Below, one piece after another: positions 59,701 through 64,000 of a stretch of DNA of 64,000 bases. A program made the position numbers and the translations under genes. The notes beneath the pieces were generated by a model, which was given only the letters and a program-made list of their open reading frames with translations, was not told the DNA's origin and ran no database searches. The stretch is from Hyparrhenia diplandra. Its lineage: Eukaryota; Streptophyta; Magnoliopsida; Poales; Poaceae. The stretch spans positions 62,001-126,000 of the forward strand of contig JADLZK010009011.1 of NCBI GenBank assembly GCA_015847255.1. The letters run 5' to 3'. The first letter of the stretch is position 1; each line of letters starts with the position of its first letter.

Positions 59701-61772
59701 ATGCCTGAAGACCTAGACAAAAACGCAGTCACCACGCTCGGTCTGGATGACTTACCAGTCGACCTAGAAGTTATGGTGAGAGATCTGTGTGAAGCCTTTG
59801 CGCAAAAGTGCTTGTCATGCTTCTCCAAGAACAAGAGCGGCAATGTCTTCCAGAAGATAGATCTTCCAAAGATTGTGATGCCTGGTGAGAAAGAACCTGG
59901 TGAGAAAGAGGATGATGAACCTACTGCAGAGGAGATCAACCGAATGGAAGAGATTGTCCAAGGAGCCGTAGGAAAGGCAATGGCTACTCACAACACGGTG
60001 TTCCTCAATACTTTTCGCCACATCATGAGGGGCAGCTTTGGACCAGAGGTTGACAAGCATTTTGAGGAGCGGTTCGGTGAGATTTCTGGGCCAACATACT
60101 TCCACATGCCGAAATCGCAAACAAGGAAAGGAGCTGCAGATGAAGAAGCTGGAGGAGAGAATAAAACACTAGAGAAGCCAGGGATGTCCAAGGCCAAGGA
60201 AACTGGAAAAGCACCTGCTACATATGGAGAGCTGGCATTCGGTACACTGAAATCCTCCAAAGATACAATTCTTATTCCATTGCTCCAATGGCCGCGGGTT
60301 ACGTGAGAAATCCCTTTGGCCCCGGGTTATGCAGAAGTTTTCTCGATTACTCCACTATCAATGCTCTGCCAATCCCCGGGGTGCACTGGGCCGGATGAGC
60401 GGTCGGGGACACTCATATGGACCCCTTAATTCAAGTGTGGATATGCTCCTAGCGAGGATGGCCGATATGATGCAAAAACCGCTTTGGGTTGAAGCCCAAG
60501 AAACGGCCCTATATGTATCGGGCCACCATATCCGCATCGTACAACAAAGTGGCACTTCCTTCAAGACTGAAGCCTCCAACTGACCTAACCAAGTTTTCAG
60601 GACAGGATGACACCTCCACCACTGAGCATATCAGTCGCTACTTGATCCAACGGGAAAGCTTGCTAATGATGAAGCATGGAGGATCCGCTACTTCCCTACA
60701 TCCCTCACGGTGGCCGGCTTTCGCCCCGTTTACCACATTGCCGGCCAACTCCATTGAACCCGGGCTGAATCGAACAAAAGTTCCACTCATATTTCTTCTG
60801 GTTCCAATGAGAAAGAACTCGTTGACTTGATGGGGTTGACACGTAGATAAAATGAGACACCCTGTGAGTTCTTGCGCAGTTCGAGAAACTAAAAACTTCG
60901 CTATTCTCTCGAATTTGCCGCACTCATCATTCTGCCGTCAGTAGCCATACGTGGTATGCATCCAGCTATCAGGGAAAAGCTGGTTGGCATGGAGTTTGAA
61001 GACCTTGGACAGCTCTCAAGACATTTGGCAATCATGGCCAATCAGTTTCAGAGCATCAAGAAGGATACCCGCTACCAGAAAGGGGGCAACGGGTCCTATG
61101 AAGCATATCAACACTTTCTGGAGGGAGCAGAAGATGATGATGGCCAGGAGGATATAGCTGCTGCCAAATTTGTCTGGAGCAAAGAGCCTGTCCAGGTTAA
61201 TCAACGCTGGATGAAAACAATCAAGGGGGCATACGACTTCGATGTCTCCAAATCTGACAAGCTCTTTGAGTTCTTGGTCAAGGAAGGGCGCATCAAGCTA
61301 CCAGAGAATCATTCTATGAAGCGTCCTGACGGAGTGAAAAGTGGAAGGTACTGTGGCCTCCTTGATACAAGCTCTCACTCTGTCAATGACTGCAGAATAT
61401 TTAGGTAGCAGGTCCAAAGGGCTATACAGCAGGGTCTCTTGAAGTTCACTAACAACATGAAAGTGGACAAAGAGCCTTTCCCGGCAGGCATGCTCTCCTT
61501 CTCTACAAACATGGTGTCTGTAAGTGATCCAAAGGGCAAAGGTCCAATGAAAGTGCTGACTTCTGATAGGGCAAGTCAAAGTGGTTTAGTTGACCCTAGT
61601 CGGCAGGTAACTGGAGTAGAGCTCCAAGAGCGTAGTGTTCGGTTCCTGAATAGCCGAATAGAAAGAGGAGAAACCTCCAAATCCAGGGTTACCGCCAGAT
61701 ACCGCTTGAACAAGTGGCGTAGACAAAGAAGAGAAGCAATTCCGTGAGGGATCGCAGCCTGCGGAGGAATAC
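59701..61772 (+). CDS. Gypsy gag polyprotein (disrupted and cut off)
   Basis: The frame opens MPEDLDKNAVTTLGLDD at 59701 and is intact for 200 codons. It then continues through frame changes near 60240-60300, 60480 and 60660. The retrotransposon gag domain follows: LKPPTDLTKFSGQDDTSTT (about 60560-60620), FTTLPANSIE (60728-60760) and GMHPAIREKLVGMEFEDL (from about 60953). A Cys/His segment (GRYCGLLDTSSHSVNDCRIF, 61347-61404) ends with an in-frame TAG near 61406. Beyond it the sequence reads on to KQFREGSQPAEEY, where another element interrupts at 61773. No pol domain is in the window. Confidence 0.8.
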
Positions 61773-62151
61773 TGTGGGGATCGCTCCTGCCCCCTTAGCC
61801 TTCGCTCTCGGAGGAGGCGGGAAGGGGGCGAGGGCTTCCCACAGGGTAAGTCAAGAAGACGGTCGAGGAGCGGAGCAGCCTCCGGTCCGCCCGACCTTCG
61901 CTGGGGTTGCCGAGGGTCGAGGCGATCGGTGGGTGCCCGGGCCTCCGGAGGAGGAGGAAAAAAGGCGAGTCGTGAGGCGGGTCGCGGAAATAATAAAAAC
62001 GAGTAAATCGCACTTAAATTGACCAACTACCGATCCCTTTCCTTGAGCCCGTACCCGGGTATTTATAGGAATACAAGGGGTCAGAGGGGCTGATTTACAA
62101 TTTGGTACATGGTAGGTAGGGGAACACACACTTACAAATTGGCTCCCCACA
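61773..62151 (-). mobile_element. LTR-like insertion in the gypsy gag, with minus-strand TATA box
   Basis: Bounded by TGTGGGGATC and GGCTCCCCACA, it breaks the gag frame. The minus strand has CCTATAAATACCCGG near 62058-62070. The phrase CCACAGGG[TC]AAG[TC]CAAGAA occurs near 61845 and at the right edge (62147). No target duplication (AATAC left, GGGCA right), so the insertion may extend further right. Confidence 0.5.
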
Positions 62152-62165
62152 GGGCAAGCCAAGAA

Positions 62166-62429
62166 CTATTCATACGGGTTAGTAACGGGAAACACACGCG
62201 GTGACTTCTCCCCGCCCGGGAGTCGAGGGGTTTCCCCATGCCGCACGCCGTCCTGCACCCGCGAGGGGCGGTCCGAGGGCCCCCCTCCGCTGGCCTTCCT
62301 GGGCGGCTTGGGCTCGCGTTGTTTGGGAGACCCCTTTGCCGGGCGCCCCCGCCGCATAGGGGCCGCCATGCTCTCGGCTTCATTGCCGACGGGGGCCACC
62401 CTTGACGGAGGGGTGACGCCGCCGCTCAT
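62166..62429 (-). CDS. Short open frame with an AT-hook-like RGRP motif
   Basis: An 87-codon frame, Pro/Arg/Lys-rich, with RRGRPAKGSPKQREPKP in the middle. RGRP is the core of AT-hook DNA-binding motifs, but such motifs arise by chance in GC-rich DNA. It lies between two LTR-like parts and may be a retroelement remnant or no gene at all. Confidence 0.25.
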   Translation of the reverse strand: MSGGVTPPSRVAPVGNEAESMAAPMRRGRPAKGSPKQREPKPPRKASGGGPSDRPSRVQDGVRHGETPRLPGGEKSPRVFPVTNPYE

Positions 62430-62477
62430 GGTTCGCGGAGGGTCCTCCCGCTTGCCGATCCCGCAAGACTTCGCAAT

Positions 62478-63096
62478 ATGTTAACGGAGATTAATTCTTG
62501 GCCCCCTCAGAGTGAGGCTACCGCGGGGCTGCCGGGGCCGGGCGAGGGTCGCCCTCCCCAACAAAGCAGCCCCTCGAAGGTCTCGTTCCCTCCGAGGGGC
62601 CGAGCAGCGAAAAAAACGCCCTTCCGAGGGTCCCGTGCAGGTGTGGTGTGCTTGCCACCCCATGGGCCTTGCCCGGGCGCCCCCCGGCTGCTCGTGGGCC
62701 TCGTGGAGGTGGGCCTCGCCCTCTTGCTTCTTCTCGTGTTAGGGTTTGCTGCCCTTGGTTGGACGCCGTTGGTTGGTTTGGGTGTGGCGCGGATCGGGGT
62801 GGACTGTGTTTGTTTAGGGGTACGGATGCCGATCGCTTATTCGCGTGGGGCGGATCGGAGGGTGTGGCGCTATTTTGAGATCCGGTCCACGATCTTCGGG
62901 GTTTTTGGCGAGCAGTGCCCCCGCCCGGCCTATAAATATGTACGGGTTGGTGGGGGTTAGGGTTTGTGCTCTCCCTCTCGCTTCCGCCTCGCTGGCCGTT
63001 GTTTCCGCTTCTTGCTCTTCCCTACGCCTGTCATAGGCCCGCCTCGCCCTTTTAGCGGAGGCCGCTTTCTCCCCGCTTGTTATGGAGTGTCCTTCG
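62478..63096 (+). mobile_element. LTR-like sequence with plus-strand TATA box
   Basis: It begins TGTTAACGGAGATTAATTC. GCCTATAAATATGTACGGG at about 62928-62946 is a good TATA box, followed by a pyrimidine-rich leader (CTCTCCCTCTCGC) and the gag-like frame. No primer site is recognised. Confidence 0.45.
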
Positions 63097-64000
63097 ATGG
63101 CCCGCACGAAGGAGACCATGAAGCCCAAGACCGCCGTGGAGTGCTTCGAGCCCCCCGAGCAAGAGCACGGACCAGGCCCCTGAAGGAATTCCGAAGGAGC
63201 ACCAGTTTTTCCATAAGAGGTGCTTCCGCCGGAGGGCGAGACGGTGCTCTCCCGGCCTCGGGAGGTCATCGCCTTCGAGGAGTTTTTTCACGCCGGGCTC
63301 CGCTTCCCGGTGTGCGACTTCGGCCGGGCGCGGCCGTGGAGGTTCAACCTCCGCTTCCACCATCTCACGACGGCATGCTTCCCCACGCCTTATGACGCAC
63401 GGTGGGCGTGCCGCCTGGCCGGGCCGAACCGACGGTGGACGGCTTTGTCGGAGCCCACACGGTGCACTATCACCGCCGCGACCGCCAAAACGACGGAGGA
63501 GGAGGTCTTCCGCGCCCGCTCGGGCGCTCGCAGCCTTTATCCCCCGCAGCCGGGTGGAGGCTCGCCACGGGCGCAAGCAACAAGTGGAGCGCAGATTAGC
63601 TGGACCACGGGTTTTATTACCAGTTGGATGGCGCGGAGGGACTCTACGGCAAACCCGAAGTCCTCGCGCTTTGCGAAGGTGAAGCCCGCGGAAGACGGCT
63701 GAGGCGGCGAGGGGAACTGGACGCCCCGTGCCATGTCCCGCCATGTCTCAGGCGGGACTTGGTGGAGGAGTTCGCCGCGGCACGAGATGCGTGTGCTAGG
63801 GGGGAGGTGGCCCCCGTGGAGGTTGGGCGGACTTGGCGGAGTATGCCCCTAAGGGGTTGAAGGCGCCGAGGCTCGACTTGGAGCGGTGTGGCCGGAGCCG
63901 CTGGAGGCGGCGAAGGGCTTACAAGGCGGAGTTCGGGCGGCCGGTGATGGCGAGACCACCGCCGCCCGATTTTCTCATTGGGAAGTTGGAGTCGGCGGAG
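63097..64000 (+). CDS. Gypsy-associated 'Transposase_28'-type protein, partial and disrupted
   Basis: This family occurs at the gag position of some rice and maize gypsy elements. After MARTKETMKPKTAV (63097) the frame breaks, then PPEGETVLSRPREVIAFEEF (63223-63282) followed by HAGLRFPV and later FNLRFHHLT give the conserved start of the domain. Near 63760 DLVEEFAAARDA resembles its C-terminal part. Several frame changes lie between, and the element runs past the window end. Confidence 0.55.

Noticed and set aside
1..64000. tRNA or rRNA genes
   Set aside because: No cloverleaf with both promoter boxes and no rRNA-like stretch was recognised on either strand.

Overview
The window is nuclear DNA of a grass (Poaceae). 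The evidence is a plant-type N-acetylglutamate synthase gene with a GC-rich first exon, a SIRE/Maximus-lineage Copia element of the Ji/Opie kind, Stowaway-like and other grass MITEs, and several large nested Ty3/gypsy LTR sequences. The species cannot be fixed from the sequence alone. Only two host genes are supported: NAGS (minus strand, 1077-7068, 3' end not found) and an intronless DUF7950-type gene (plus strand, 31497-32513). Everything else supported is mobile DNA.

Layout. 1-7.3 kb: NAGS, its TATA box and a MITE in intron 1. 7.7-19.5 kb: gene-free DNA with a possible Helitron, a 5'-truncated L1-type LINE, Stowaway-like MITEs, two poly-A micro-insertions with target duplications, a pair of nested MITEs and a 972-bp CACTA-type element. 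19,516-30,318: a 10.8-kb Mutator-like element (MULE) with long terminal inverted repeats (TIRs) and a perfect 9-bp target duplication. Its genes converge: a GRF-type zinc-finger gene runs from the left TIR, and a MURA transposase and a plant mobile domain (PMD) gene run from the right TIR. The convergence point is a GGCGCC-rich tract like those in the TIRs. 31.5-32.5 kb: the DUF7950-type gene. 33.8-43.6 kb: a near-complete Copia element. 43.6-64 kb: nested Ty3/gypsy DNA, including a non-autonomous minus-strand element whose LTR carries a 3.85-kb solo LTR with TTGAT target duplication, a plus-strand gypsy LTR and gag, and two further LTR-type insertions.

How parts work together. In the MULE, transposase and TIRs would form the mobility unit and the other two genes travel with it. 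In the Copia element gag, protease, integrase, reverse transcriptase and RNase H lie in the usual order.

Caution: isolated single-base insertions and deletions, often at short G, C, A or T runs or at CG sites, break nearly every coding region, including NAGS, the DUF7950-type gene, the MULE genes and the Copia pol. Because unrelated host genes and transposons are hit alike, much of this may be consensus error rather than true gene decay.
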